This document shows, piece after piece, positions 42,427 through 53,105 of a stretch of DNA of 64,000 bases. The number at the start of each line of letters is the position of its first letter. Position 1 is the stretch's first letter. The DNA comes from Acetivibrio straminisolvens JCM 21531 (lineage in GTDB: Bacteria > Bacillota > Clostridia > Acetivibrionales > Acetivibrionaceae). Both the position numbers and the translations under genes were made by a program. The DNA is taken from assembly GCF_000521465.1 (NCBI RefSeq), contig NZ_BAVR01000006.1:1-64000 (forward strand), in the 5' to 3' direction. The notes below the pieces were generated by a model that was not told the DNA's origin, made no database searches, and saw only the letters and a program-made list of their open reading frames with translations.

Positions 42427-42924
42427 ATGATTATTGACAGTAAAGGAAAGCTGTTTGGTAAAGTAAGCATAATCGATATTTTGGTTTTGGTGGTATTGGT
42501 TGCAGGAATTGCGGGAGTATGGGCCAAATTTTTCAGGTCAGGTTCCGTAACGCCTATTGCAGCAAAGAGCGAGAGTTATATAGTCGGGCTTTATTGGGAA
42601 GAATCTCCCGAGTTTGCGGTAAAAGCCGTTAAGATTGGCGATATAGCAAGAGATTTTGACCGTGGAGCGATTTTGGGAAAGGTAACGGATATTAAAATAG
42701 CCGATTCAATATCTTTTGTAAAGACGGACGACGGCAGAGTTGTTGCGGGCTCGATGCCGGGATATGTGTCCTACCATATTACCCTTGAAGCTACAGGAGT
42801 TCCAAGTGACCTCGGAGGGGTTATTTTTGATGGAATGGACTATCAGATAGGAAAGTCAATGACCGTGAAAGTGGGAAATGCTATTTTTATGGGCAGGATT
42901 GATAGATTAGAGAAAAAGGGGTAA
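42427..42924 (+). CDS. DUF4330 family membrane-anchored protein
   Basis: 165 aa: one N-terminal TM helix (FGKVSIIDILVLVVLVAGIA in part, residues 10-32) and an extracytoplasmic beta-rich domain. The N-terminal DSKGKLFGKVSIIDI is the signature I associate with DUF4330. Function unknown; in other bacteria it occurs near polysaccharide genes, as here. AAGGAGAG precedes the ATG. Confidence 0.75.
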   Translation: MIIDSKGKLFGKVSIIDILVLVVLVAGIAGVWAKFFRSGSVTPIAAKSESYIVGLYWEESPEFAVKAVKIGDIARDFDRGAILGKVTDIKIADSISFVKTDDGRVVAGSMPGYVSYHITLEATGVPSDLGGVIFDGMDYQIGKSMTVKVGNAIFMGRIDRLEKKG

Positions 42925-42930
42925 TGAGCT

Positions 42931-44526
42931 TTGCTTCATGATAGTGTGCTTTTAAAGCCGGTTTTTTTGTGATACAGGTGATAAACACCTCATATGAAAG
43001 CAGTATCTTAAAAAAGGTTGTCACCTCTGTCATTAATTTTTTTAGGAAGCTGAACAGTTTTTATGAGAACAGTCTGACTGCGTATATTGCAAAATCGATA
43101 ACGGAGATTTTGCATAACAGTGCGATAATCGGTTTTTTTATAAGGAAAGGTAAAATGGCCCGGTGGTGGGAACATTCTTGGGTTTTCCGTATAATAAACG
43201 GCTGTTTTGAAGTACCTTCAAAATTTTAAAGAGTTTTTATCAGAAGTATGAAGAAATCTTTTTAGGTAGCATTGCAATAAGAACATTAAAATTTTGCTGC
43301 AAAGAATAGAATGCATAGTAGGCCTGTTTTTAATAGCCATTCTGGTAGTACCTCATGAGAAGTGGAATAATATTTACAATGTGGCAATAGCATTGTTTCT
43401 TGTTTTCCTGATTTTTATAAATACCGTAATTCAAAGACACTGGATGTTTAATTTCAAGGCATTGGATTACACTCTCATATTGTTTATGACGGCTGTAGCT
43501 GTTTCCTTTGCTACTTCCATGAATATCTCAAGCAGTATTAAGTATTTGTTGTTTTATATAGCTTGTTTTTTGTTTGTTTTGGTAATTGTCAGTACTGTCA
43601 AAAATGAAAATTCCCTTCAAACAATTATTGAGATGATGCTTTTTGGTATTACGGTTATAGGGCTTTTCGGATTGTGGCAGTCGATTAGCGGAGCAGTTGT
43701 TTTTGACCCGTCCCTTACTGATGTTGAGATGAATCAGGGTATGCCGGGAAGGATTTATGCCACTATGAGCAACCCGAATAATTTCGGAGAAATACTAATA
43801 ATGGCGCTTCCGTTTTATGTAAGCGTGATTTTGAATTCGAAAACTTTCTTCAAAAAAATGGTATTTATAGCTATGGCGTTGCCGCCGGCGCTTGCACTTT
43901 TTCTTACCGGCTCCAGATCTTCATGGATAGGGTTTGCGGTTTCGGTAGTAGTGATAACGTTTTTGCTTAATAAAAGACTTTTGCCCTTTATATTGTTGGG
44001 AGGGGTAATGATGATACCTTTTCTTCCCCAATATGTTTACAAACGAATTCTTACCATTTTCAGGGCTTCGCAGGATACTTCAGCCCAGACCAGAATCAAG
44101 ATTCTCCAGACTGTGGAACCAATGTTAAAAGAGTATATGGTATCGGGAGTTGGTTTGGGTTCGGACATATTCAGGCAACTGATTCAGAATTACAAACTGT
44201 ATACCAAAGCAGTTCCGCCTCATACCCATATTCTGTACTTGCAAATCTGGATTGAAATAGGGCTTGTCGGAATTATTACTTTTGTGTGGTATATTTACAG
44301 AACAATAAAGAATTCTGTTATCGGTATATATAATTCAAGCCAGTGTCTTAAAACCATACTTGCGGCAGGAACGGCAGCTTTATGCGGAATTTTGGTGACT
44401 TCCCTGGTGGAATATAGTTGGTATTATCCTAGAGTCATGGTTATGTTTTGGGTGCTTTTGGGTATATTAGCCTCTGCAACGTACTTGGCCGAATTAAAGA
44501 GCAGAAAGCTTTCGGAAATGGATTAA
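42931..44526 (+). CDS. O-antigen ligase/Wzy-like membrane protein (three frameshifts)
   Basis: About 532 aa if three one-base deletions in T runs are repaired: 42962-42968, near 43226 and near 43300. The first is inferred, because TTG 42931 with AAAAGGGG upstream reads LLHDSVLLKPVFF and then joins the next frame. The last ~410 residues have about ten TM helices and the O-antigen ligase region: MSNPNNFGEILIMALP, TGSRSSWIGFAVS with its Arg, and PPHTHILYLQIWIEIGL with the conserved histidine in the large loop. It would polymerise or ligate lipid-linked glycans outside the membrane. Without the first repair the gene would start at GTG 42969. Confidence 0.8.
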
Positions 44527-44614
44527 TAAAAACATGCAATTATGCCGATACAGTTATATGGACAAATTTTTTAATAATGGTATGAAAGGCTTAGGAGAGG
44601 TTGGTTGTGATTGT

Positions 44615-45292
44615 ATGTTTGATTTTTTTAAGCGCAGGCAAAGCAAAAAGGGAGAATTTGACTGGTCGGCACTAAGGAAATACAATATACCTATACTTAT
44701 ACTGGATGAAAGATGGCATACCATTTTCAAGAACACGGAAAAAGCAAAAGAAATTATTGAGAAAGAGGAAAAACTTAAAGAGTTGTTGAAGGAAGAATCC
44801 CGCCTTGTTTTTGAGAAAAAGGAGATTCTGTCCCGAAAAAAAAGCTATCTGGACAAGATAATAAAGCTTACTCCTGAAGTATTTGACAAAAACGATCAGC
44901 AATCGAAAGAAGAAATGGAAAAATGCGAGAAGGAAATAAATCAGATAAACGTAAGAATTGAAAGTATAGAGGCTGAAATTCATAATATGCCCGAAAGAAT
45001 TCGGGAAGCAAACATGGAACTTTTAAAGTGCACGATAAATTCGGTGTACTTTAAGATGCGGGAAAATCAACTTAGGGTAAAGGAATTGGAAGAACTAATT
45101 GAAAAAACCAGAAAGCAGTTGGCAAGCTATATTGACGAGAAAGAAGGTCTTACGGAGTATGACAACGAAATCTACACGTATTTTCATGACCTTCTTGGAG
45201 GAGAAGAGTTGCAAAAACTGGATAATGAGTATTTTAACAAAACTTACGGTAATAAAAGAGATGCCGAAAAACTCAATGCGACGGAGGTATAG
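44615..45292 (+). CDS. Coiled-coil protein of unknown function
   Basis: 225 aa from ATG 44615 (MFDFFKRRQSKKG), with AGGAGAGG 14 bases upstream. An N-terminal globular stretch (FDWSALRKYNIPILILDERWHTIF) is followed by about 150 residues of charged heptad-like helix (EKEEKLKELLKEESRL, ELEELIEKTRKQLASYI). No TM segment. It ends two bases before nnr and lies at the end of the glycan cluster; a scaffold role is possible but unsupported. Confidence 0.65.
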   Translation: MFDFFKRRQSKKGEFDWSALRKYNIPILILDERWHTIFKNTEKAKEIIEKEEKLKELLKEESRLVFEKKEILSRKKSYLDKIIKLTPEVFDKNDQQSKEEMEKCEKEINQINVRIESIEAEIHNMPERIREANMELLKCTINSVYFKMRENQLRVKELEELIEKTRKQLASYIDEKEGLTEYDNEIYTYFHDLLGGEELQKLDNEYFNKTYGNKRDAEKLNATEV

Positions 45293-45294
45293 AC

Positions 45295-46840
45295 ATGAAG
45301 GTTGTTACGCCTGTGCAAATGAGAAAAATTGACTCATATACTATAGAAAGCATTGGGATTCCGGGGATTGTGCTAATGGAGAATGCGGCCATTAGAATGA
45401 CTGATGAAATCCTAAAGGATTATGGAAGTGTAATAAATAAGAATATAGTATTATTTGCCGGGAAAGGGAATAATGGTGGGGATGCCTTTGCAGTTGCAAG
45501 GCATCTTTGCAATAAAGGGGCAAATACTGTTGTTTTTTTGCTGGCAGAAAAGAAGGATATTGCCGGTGATGCCCGGATAAATCTTGACATACTGGAAAGT
45601 ATGGGGATAGAAACGGTGGAGGTCTTAGAAAGCGGCAAGTTGAATGATGTAGAGGCAAGACTTGAAAAGGCAGAACTTGTGGTGGACGGCATTTTCGGTA
45701 CCGGTCTTAAAGGCGGTATCAAAGGCTTTAAGGCAGATATTATAAGACTTATAAATCAAAAAAACGTACCTGTTATTGCCGTTGACATACCGTCGGGAGT
45801 AGACGGCGAAACTGGAGCAATAGAAGGGGAATGCATAAAGGCGTACAAGACTGTTACCTTTGGCTTCCCGAAATTCGGACACTACCTGCATCCCGGATGT
45901 GAATTTGCGGGAGAATTGGTAGTGGCGGATATAAGTATTCCTGACAGTGCAGCTCAAAATTTTGATATAAAGAGTTATGTCATAGACGGAGAAACGGTTT
46001 CAAAATTAATACCCAAAAGGACCGGAAACAGCAATAAAGGCGATTATGGAAGAGTACTTGTTATAACAGGCTCCACGGGAATGACGGGAGCCGGATGCCT
46101 TGCCGGAACTGCGTCTTTGCGCTCCGGGACGGGACTTTTGTACCTTGGTGTTCCTAAGACGCTGTCCTTTATATATGAATGTAAATTGACAGAAGCTGTA
46201 ACGATTCCTTTGGAAGATGAAAACAAAGGCTTTCTTACTAGAGCGTGTGTGCCCGAGCTTCTGGGACATATGGAAAAGATGGACGCGGTTGCTATAGGTC
46301 CCGGTTTGTCATCCAAAGAAGGTGTAAGGGATGTGGTACTAAGCGTTGTTGAAAACTGCAATGTGCCTTGGTGGTAGATGCCGACGGATTAAATTTGATA
46401 TCCAAGGATTTGTCGGTGTTAAATAGAAGTAAGGCACCAATGGTTTTCACTCCCCATCCCGGTGAAATGGCAAGGCTTATGGCATAAGTATCGGCGAGGT
46501 GCAAGGAAATAGGGTAAAGACAGCAAAGGTATTTTCCCAAAAGTGGGGCGTCATAACCGTACTGAAGGGAGCTAAAACCATTGTGGCAACTCCCGACGGA
46601 AGATTATTTATAAACCCTACGGGCAATTCGGGAATGGCAACCGGAGGAACGGGAGATGTTCTTACCGGGATGATTGCAAGTTTTATCGGGCAAGGACTGG
46701 AGCCGGTTGATGCAGCAGTAGCCGGCGTATATTTGCATGGAATTTGCGGTGACCGTGTTGCAAGTGTAAAAGGGGAGCATGGTCTTGTTGCAGGGGATTT
46801 GGCAGGAGAAATTCCCTATGCAATAAAATCACTTATATAA
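45295..46840 (+). CDS. nnr: Bifunctional NAD(P)H-hydrate epimerase / ADP-dependent dehydratase (two frameshifts)
   Basis: 515 aa after repair of two one-base deletions, near 46371 (ttt to tt) and 46483 (ggg to gg). The N-terminal YjeF_N epimerase has MENAAIRMTDEI, AGKGNNGGDAFAVARHL and VDIPSGVDGETG. The C-terminal ribokinase-like dehydratase has ITGSTGMTGAGCLAG, VVDADGLNL, FTPHPGEMARL and the GMATGGTGDVLTG nucleotide loop. It repairs damaged hydrated NAD(P)H: the epimerase interconverts R and S forms and the dehydratase restores S-NAD(P)HX using ADP. GACGGAGG precedes the ATG. Confidence 0.95.
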
Positions 46841-46897
46841 AAATAATTCATATTTATATATATAAAAGCATATATAGACATCAAAGAGGGAATGGAA

Positions 46898-48066
46898 ATG
46901 GACTATAAATTCAACAGGGCATGGGCTGAGGTTAATCTGGATAATATTGCCCATAATGTAAAAGAAATCAGACGAATTGTTGACAAAAAGGTTGAGATAA
47001 TGGGAGTGGTTAAAGCTGATGCATACGGGCATGGTGTAATGGAGGTTGCCAGGACGCTTTTGGAAAATGGTGTTACCCGTTTTGCAGTATCTATGCTGGA
47101 CGAAGCCATACAGCTTCGTCAACACGGTATCGATGTTCCGATACTGATACTCAGCTATACCGATCCCATACGGGCAGAAGAGATTATTTTAAACGATGTT
47201 ACCCAGACGGTTTTCAGTCACGATCTGGCAGAAGCTCTGTCGGATGCGGCTGTGAAGCACAATAGAAATGTTAAGATTCATATAAAGATTGATACCGGTA
47301 TGACCAGGGTTGGATTTATGCCGGGCTACAGCGCAGTTAAGAATGTGGTGCAAATAAGCAAGCTGCCGGGTATCATTATTGAAGGTTTGTTCACCCACTT
47401 TGCATCGGCGGATGAAACCGATAAATCTTACACCTATATGCAGTTTGAAAGATTTATGAGTATAGTTAGCGAACTTAACAGGATAGGAGTGTACATTCCG
47501 GTCAAGCACGTATGCAACAGTGCCGGACTGATTGAGTTTCCCGAAATGCACCTAAACATGGTAAGGCCGGGGATAGCATTGTATGGATTGTATCCTTCGG
47601 ATGAAGTGGATAAATCAAAAATTGACTTAAGGCCTGCTATGCTATGAAAGCCAATGTCATACTTGTAAAGGACGTGGAAAAGGACACCTGCATTAGCTAC
47701 GGAAGAATATTTAGAACAAGCCGGAGCAGCAGGATAGCAACCATACCTATAGGATATGCCGACGGATATACGAGGCTTCTTACCAACAAGGGAAAGGTGC
47801 TTCTAAACGGTCAGTTGGCTCCTATTGTAGGGAAAATTTGTATGGATCAGTGCATGGTGGACATTACGGATATTGAAGGAGATGTAAATGTCGGAGATGA
47901 GGCTGTGCTTATAGGGAAGCAGAAAGATAAAGAGATAAAAGTCGAAGACTTGGCTAAAAGTGTCGGAACAATTAATTATGAACTTGTAAGTATAATAGGA
48001 AAGAGAATCCCCAGAGTTTACCTAAAAGAAGGAAAGATATACAATGTATTAAATTATTTAATATAG
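46898..48066 (+). CDS. alr: Alanine racemase (one frameshift)
   Basis: 389 aa after repair of a one-base deletion near 47652 (LRPAML joins MKANVILVK). PLP lysine in VVKADAYGHG, fold-type III barrel motifs HIKIDTGMTRVGF and FTHFASADE, and the catalytic tyrosine in IPIGYADGYTR of the C-terminal half. It makes D-alanine for peptidoglycan. ATG 46898 is preferred over 46892 because AGAGGG lies seven bases upstream. The nnr-alr-mazEF order is common in Firmicutes. Confidence 0.95.
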
Positions 48067-48569
48067 TGGTTATATAATTTAAAAATGTAGAAAAAATATA
48101 AATAAAATGTGTTTGGAATATTGTCATAATAATGTAGTTGATAATATAATAAAATATACGGATTCGGTTAACAAACATACACTTTTGTTTTTTAATAGAT
48201 AACAAATATCAAAGTTTTATGTATAAGTTGGAGCAAATAACAAAAAACTAAACTTTAGAAACAGTATTCCTGTGGTGCTTTGAATATGTGTGGGGGTATT
48301 CACTTTTGTTAAGACTAAAATATTTTAGAAAGAATTACATAGGTGTTTGAAGGTAAGTAATTAAATTTTAATTTGACCCGTGCATATGTTAGATATTATA
48401 ATTAATATATATAATTATAGAATTACTGCCTTCGCGATTACCGTAAATAACCTTTGACAAAGAAAATGTATACAGTACATGATATATTTCTTTGTTTGCG
48501 GCATAAAAGTGCATCATTTGAATTTTTCTTTATGTCTTAACCCAAAAAAAAGAAGTGGGGGTTTTACTT
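48067..48569. other. Intergenic region upstream of mazEF
   Basis: 503 A/T-rich bases. Contains TTGACA at 48454-48459 with no clear matching -10, and a small palindrome ATGTA-TACAG-TACAT at 48466-48480 just downstream, possibly an operator. No coding region seen. Confidence 0.45.
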
Positions 48570-48857
48570 TTGGCACAATTAAAGAAAATATTAATTAGTC
48601 TTCCCGACAATTTACTTAAAGAGGTTGATTCCATTGTTGCAATGGAGAAAATTAACAGAAGTGAATTTGTCCGGGAGGCAATGAAGCTTTATATACGTGA
48701 GAAAAGAAGAATTGAAATGAGGGATAAATTGAAAAAAGGTTATCAGCAGATGGCTGAAATTAATGTCAAACTTGCAGAGATCTGCTTTGAAGCAGATAAT
48801 GATCAGCAGCAAAAATATGAGGAAGGCCTCAGGGAGTTGGAAGAGAGTGGTAATTAA
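48570..48857 (+). CDS. mazE: MazE-type ribbon-helix-helix antitoxin
   Basis: 95 aa from TTG 48570, with GTGGGGG eight bases upstream; the in-frame GTG 48555 has no ribosome site. The ribbon-helix-helix domain is [19 protein letters not shown] then [18 protein letters not shown], followed by a C-terminal helical toxin-binding tail. It neutralises MazF and represses the operon. It overlaps mazF by 11 bases, a coupling that keeps the antitoxin made first. Confidence 0.9.
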   Translation: MAQLKKILISLPDNLLKEVDSIVAMEKINRSEFVREAMKLYIREKRRIEMRDKLKKGYQQMAEINVKLAEICFEADNDQQQKYEEGLRELEESGN

Positions 48858-49197
48858 ACGCGGAGATATATTTTATGCAGATTTGAGTCCGGTTATCGGT
48901 TCGGAACAGGGAGGAATAAGACCTGTACTTATTGTTCAGAACGATATTGGAAATAAATATAGTCCTACTGTTATAGCATCAGCAATTACATCACAAATAA
49001 ACAAAGCAAAGCTGCCGACACACATCGAACTGAGTGCAAAGGAGTATGGACTTCCAAAGGATTCGGTGGTGCTTTTAGAGCAGATACGAACCATTGACAA
49101 AAAAAGGCTGAGAGAGAAAATAGGACATTTGGATGACGAACTGATGGAAAAGGTTAACGAGGCACTGACGATAAGTTTTGGATTGATAGATATGTAG
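48847..49197 (+). CDS. mazF: MazF/EndoA mRNA interferase toxin
   Basis: 116 aa from GTG 48847. Complete PemK/MazF fold: [19 protein letters not shown] with the catalytic Arg region, [17 protein letters not shown] with the conserved Thr, and [20 protein letters not shown]. It cleaves single-stranded mRNA at short sites (UACAU in B. subtilis EndoA). The companion mazE overlaps its start. Confidence 0.93.
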   Translation: MVIKRGDIFYADLSPVIGSEQGGIRPVLIVQNDIGNKYSPTVIASAITSQINKAKLPTHIELSAKEYGLPKDSVVLLEQIRTIDKKRLREKIGHLDDELMEKVNEALTISFGLIDM

Positions 49198-49218
49198 AGA
49201 TTGAGGGGGTTACAAAAG

Positions 49219-49715
49219 ATGAAAGAATTAATTTTTGATAAAAATTCCAGAAAAGTTATTTTGATAGCTATATTAAGCGTAGTAGTCATACATATTGCTC
49301 AGGTGGTCCATGCTTCGGTTACGGCGGAGCCCGGTTCCGAAGAGGAGCCTTTGGTTTCTCAAAGCTATGTGGATTCAAAGTTTGAAGAGATGGCAAAGAA
49401 GCTGGAAGAAGCGGAGAAAAGACTTGAAGAGATTGAAAAGTACGGCAAATTTGAAGCATTGGAATTGAACAAGGACCAAGTACTTATTGCGGGTGCCAGC
49501 GCCGAATTGATATTAAGGGGCGGGAAAGCTTGGCAATAGGAGGGGAAGGCGGAGGTCTTTCGGATATCACCTCAGGTACAGGTGCGGATATAAATACCGA
49601 TGATGAGGTACCTTTAAATCATCTGTTGTTGGTATCGAGGGATGACGGAAGGGGCCTGAGAGTTACCAGTGAGAAGGCATGGGTTCTTGTAAAAGGGCCG
49701 TACACAATAGAATAG
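49219..49715 (+). CDS. Membrane-anchored coiled-coil protein of unknown function (one frameshift)
   Basis: 165 aa after repair of a one-base deletion near 49530 (RGGKALAIGGEGG). N-terminal TM helix (residues 12-33), then a heptad-like segment KFEEMAKKLEEAEKRLEEIEKYG, then a beta-rich C-terminal domain with LSDITSGTGADI and LLVSRDDGRGLRVTSEKAWV. The TM and orientation put the C-terminal domain outside. GAGGGGG precedes ATG 49219. It follows mazF by 21 bases and may be cotranscribed. No family recognised. Confidence 0.65.
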
Positions 49716-49730
49716 TTTTTACCGTGGATA

Positions 49731-49762
49731 AAATAAAGGGGCATTAGCTTCCTTTATTTTTT
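49731..49762. terminator. Terminator between convergent genes
   Basis: Perfect 9-bp stem AAATAAAGG/CCTTTATTT with T-tract, serving the mazEF side and possibly tagA on the other strand. A second inverted repeat GCATAATT/AATTATGC lies at about 49793-49819 over the tagA stop. Confidence 0.8.
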
Positions 49763-49814
49763 GTACCGATTTTTTAATTACACCGCTTTATTGCATAATT
49801 TGGACAAAACAGAA

Positions 49815-50555
49815 TTATGCCCTTTTAGGCTTTATTCTGTTGGCAATGACTCGGAGTATAAAACGGGGCAAATCCATCATCCTTACAAAACGCCATGGCT
49901 CTTTGTAGAGCCTGTAAAGCCATTCTAAGCCGTGCTTTTGAAAGAAAACCGGAGCACGCTTTGCCCTGCCGGAAAGCACATCTAAGGTACCGCCTACACC
50001 GATACATAGCTTGACTTTGAGCTTTTTCTTGTTTTCATGAATCCATTTCTCTTGTTTGGGGGCACCCAGAGCAACCAATAAAACATCGGTATTGGAGTTG
50101 TTTATTTGGCGGATTATTTCATCCTCTTCATCTTTTGTGAAATATCCGTTTCGTATCCCAACAACATTAATGTTTATTCTTCGGTCTAAAAGGTTTTTGT
50201 ATGCTTCCTCTGCTACTCCCGGTTTACCTCCGAAGAAAAAGTAGTTGATATTTTTTGACGTATCATCCGAAAACAGCATATTTGTCAGGTCAAAACCTGC
50301 AACCCGTTCTTTTAAAGGACAGCCGTTAATTTTGGATGCCAGTACAACTCCGGCACCGTCAGGCACCAAAAGGTCGGCTTGACAAAGTATTTCCTTTAGT
50401 TCCGGGTCTCTTTGGGCTGCCATCATTATTTCCGAGTTTGGGGTGTAAACTGTGTGAACCCTGTCCTCGTTCAAAAAACCCTTTACAATATTTAAAGCCT
50501 CGGCCATGGATACGTTATCAACGGGTATGCCGAGTATATTGACTGTGTTACGCAT
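49815..50555 (-). CDS. tagA: WecG/TagA/CpsF glycosyltransferase
   Basis: 246 aa, full length. GT26 family: N-terminal ILGIPVDNVSMAEAL, TVYTPNSE with the conserved Thr-Asn, the catalytic aspartate in VPDGAGVV, FFFGGKPGVAEEA, LLVALGAPKQEKWI and the membrane-associating C-terminus RLYKEPWRFVRMMDLPRF. In teichoic acid and related pathways it adds N-acetylmannosamine to a GlcNAc-lipid. AAGGAG precedes the ATG. It lies 34 bases after the CsaB fusion gene in the same operon, which suits synthesis of the secondary cell-wall polymer. Confidence 0.93.
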   Translation of the reverse strand: MRNTVNILGIPVDNVSMAEALNIVKGFLNEDRVHTVYTPNSEIMMAAQRDPELKEILCQADLLVPDGAGVVLASKINGCPLKERVAGFDLTNMLFSDDTSKNINYFFFGGKPGVAEEAYKNLLDRRININVVGIRNGYFTKDEEDEIIRQINNSNTDVLLVALGAPKQEKWIHENKKKLKVKLCIGVGGTLDVLSGRAKRAPVFFQKHGLEWLYRLYKEPWRFVRMMDLPRFILRVIANRIKPKRA

Positions 50556-50589
50556 AAAAATCTCCTTCTTGCTTTAAAATATTTTTCTT

Positions 50590-52827
50590 TTATAGAGGTT
50601 TTTCATCAAGCATCTCAATTGCAATTTTGGCATTCTCAAGAGCCTTGCTTTTGAGAAGAGCAGTGGTTTTCTCCAATTCTTTTTTGATGGACTCCCTGTT
50701 TTCCCAGGTTTCATCCACTATTCTTTTCAAATGCGAGAGTTCAAGGGAGTTTACATGGCCTGCCGATACCTGTTTGACGTACTGCATAAAGCCCTCAACC
50801 TTTGGCTCATATACCATTCCCACCACAGGAATTCCAAGGCTTGCGGCAAAAATCAGAGCATGAAGACGCATTCCAATGAGCATTTGAGTTTTCCCGATTA
50901 TTCCAAGCATCTCTGAAACAGTGGGTTTACGGGTTATTACAAAGCTCTTGTTTTTCATTTTCGACATTATGTTTTGAATTATTGCAAGGTCACCCGGGTA
51001 ATGCATTGCAATAAAAAGGGGTTTTACGCCGTATTTTTCGACTATATAGTCAGCAAGCTCGGCAATTACAGCTTCATATTTTTCGTGTTCGCCCCATTTT
51101 CTGACGGAGATGCCGACAAACTGCTCTTTCGGATCAATTCCCTCATCTAAGAGAAGCTGATTTATGCGCTCATCTTTTTCGGGCATTATGGTGAATGCAG
51201 GGTCGGCAGTTATTTTAATATTGGGTCTAATGATCTTAAGGTTATTCAATTCCTCAAAGGACAGCTCTTCTCTTAAAGTAATGACATCCACCTGGTTTAC
51301 GATTTTCTTTGTAAGCTTTCGGTTTTTGTCTTTATTCAAAGGTCCTATTCCGTTGGCGTAAATCATTACCTTCATACCCATCTTTTTAGCAAGCCATATC
51401 ATTCCAAGGTAATACACCAAAGAACGGGTACTGGTATTGTCCTGAATCAGGCTTCCTCCGCCGTTTATAAAGAGTTTTGAATTTCTCATGATTTGAAGGA
51501 TTTTAAGGAGGTTGAACCTGTTTATTGAGTCAACATTGTATACAAGTCCTGTTTCTAAGGGGTTTCTGGAAAGGACCAGAATCCTTAAATCCTTTCGGTA
51601 CATGCGGAGGTTGTCAATTATTGCCATAAGCATGGCGTCATCTCCGATATTTTTAAAGCCGTAATAGCCGGAGATAATGGCATCATAACGGTATTTGGAT
51701 CTGCTGTTTCGAAAATTTCTAAGAAGTATTGTTTCATATATTTCAAGCTGCGTTTTGCACATATTGTCCAAAGAAAAATAGGTGCTCGCCTTTTCATGAA
51801 TCTTTTCCCCCATTTTTCTTCTTAGAGAGGGATCATTTATGAGGGTCAATATGTGACCTGCCAAGGTCTTGTAATCCCCCGGTTCAAATAGAAAACCGTT
51901 TATCCCGCTTTCGATAAGGTCTGAAATACCGCCAACGTTGCTGCTAATGGTGGCTTTTTTTGACAGCGAACCTTCAAGGATTGCGTAGGGAAAACTTTCG
52001 CTTAGTGAAGTAAGGGTGTTAATATCTATGCAGTTTAGAAAATCATAAGGCTTGTTTACGAAACCTAAAAAGAAGACATTGTTTTGAAGGCCGTAAGAAG
52101 CAGCCTTTTTTTCGAGAGATTTCCTCTCGGGTCCGTCGCCCGCTATCAAAAACCTTGCAGACGGGTTGTTTTTAATTACAACGCTTGCTGCCTTTAGGAA
52201 TATATCCAAGCCCTTTACAGGGTCGAGCCGCGCCAATATTCCGATGATAACATCGTTTTTGTCAAATTTTAGATTATATTTTTTTAGAAATTCCTCTTTT
52301 GGCAAAGGATTAATTTCCTGGTTGAAATTGATGCCGTTATAAACGGTAAAAATATTTTGGGGACTGAACTTTCTCTCTATAAGCATTGTTTTAAAGTTTT
52401 TGGATACAGCTATATAAAAGTCAAGGAATCTCAATGACAGCGTATTTATAAGTCCAAAGGAAAACATTTTCAGAATATTCTGCAAATAGTCAAGTCTGTA
52501 GTCGCTGTGGACAGTTGTAACTACGGGAAGTCCGGTAAGCTTTTTTACGAAAACCGCGACCATATTGGCTTTTGCACCGTGGGAATGGATAAGTTCATAT
52601 CCTTCCTCCCTTACGATGCTTAGAACCTTGCGTACATCGGAAAAAATGGTGCCTGTCTTTACTATCTCCACATTTATACCCATTGCGCGGGCGTCGTCCG
52701 CAAAAGCACCTGTCCTGAAACTGATAAGTTTGACATTTATATTTTTGCTAAGTTCTCTGACCAGGGAGAGAACATGGCTTTTAGCTCCACCCACATCTCC
52801 TCCGCCTATTAAATGAAGAACTTTCAT
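50590..52827 (-). CDS. Fusion of GT4 glycosyltransferase and CsaB-type polysaccharide pyruvyl transferase
   Basis: 745 aa in one uninterrupted frame. Residues 1-375 are a GT4 enzyme: HLIGGGDVGGAKSHVLSLV, LIHSHGAKANMVA, VYNGINFNQ, ILARLDPVKGLD, ISSNVGGISDLIESG. Residues about 385-740 are a CsaB domain: ISGYYGFKNIGDDAM, INGGGSLIQDNTS, SVRKWGE and IGMRLHALIFAASLGIPVVG. CsaB adds pyruvate to the cell-wall polymer, creating the ligand of SLH modules. Fusing it to a glycosyltransferase would couple sugar addition with pyruvylation. It is followed by tagA. No sequence sign of assembly error at the joint. Confidence 0.92.
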   Translation of the reverse strand: MKVLHLIGGGDVGGAKSHVLSLVRELSKNINVKLISFRTGAFADDARAMGINVEIVKTGTIFSDVRKVLSIVREEGYELIHSHGAKANMVAVFVKKLTGLPVVTTVHSDYRLDYLQNILKMFSFGLINTLSLRFLDFYIAVSKNFKTMLIERKFSPQNIFTVYNGINFNQEINPLPKEEFLKKYNLKFDKNDVIIGILARLDPVKGLDIFLKAASVVIKNNPSARFLIAGDGPERKSLEKKAASYGLQNNVFFLGFVNKPYDFLNCIDINTLTSLSESFPYAILEGSLSKKATISSNVGGISDLIESGINGFLFEPGDYKTLAGHILTLINDPSLRRKMGEKIHEKASTYFSLDNMCKTQLEIYETILLRNFRNSRSKYRYDAIISGYYGFKNIGDDAMLMAIIDNLRMYRKDLRILVLSRNPLETGLVYNVDSINRFNLLKILQIMRNSKLFINGGGSLIQDNTSTRSLVYYLGMIWLAKKMGMKVMIYANGIGPLNKDKNRKLTKKIVNQVDVITLREELSFEELNNLKIIRPNIKITADPAFTIMPEKDERINQLLLDEGIDPKEQFVGISVRKWGEHEKYEAVIAELADYIVEKYGVKPLFIAMHYPGDLAIIQNIMSKMKNKSFVITRKPTVSEMLGIIGKTQMLIGMRLHALIFAASLGIPVVGMVYEPKVEGFMQYVKQVSAGHVNSLELSHLKRIVDETWENRESIKKELEKTTALLKSKALENAKIAIEMLDEKPL

Positions 52828-53105
52828 GAATACTCTCCTTAAAGTCTTATTATGAATTTAAAAGATATTCTTTTACCCTGTTAATATGTCCAACACATTA
52901 TAGCATATAATTTACGGAAAATAAAAGTGTGTATCCCAATATAATTTTGCATACTTGCTCATACTTTTAAACATTGGAGGCGGCAACAAAAATTACTTTG
53001 GGCTAAAAAATGGGTTGAACTTGATTTTTGTGGGTATGATAAAAGTAGCAAGCATAAGAAATGATAAAAAGACATTTTTTGAATCTTTGTGAGTTGAGGT
53101 AGAAA

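Noticed and set aside
45392-46540. Multiple minus-strand ORFs over nnr
   Set aside because: Shadows of a conserved coding region with no family resemblance.
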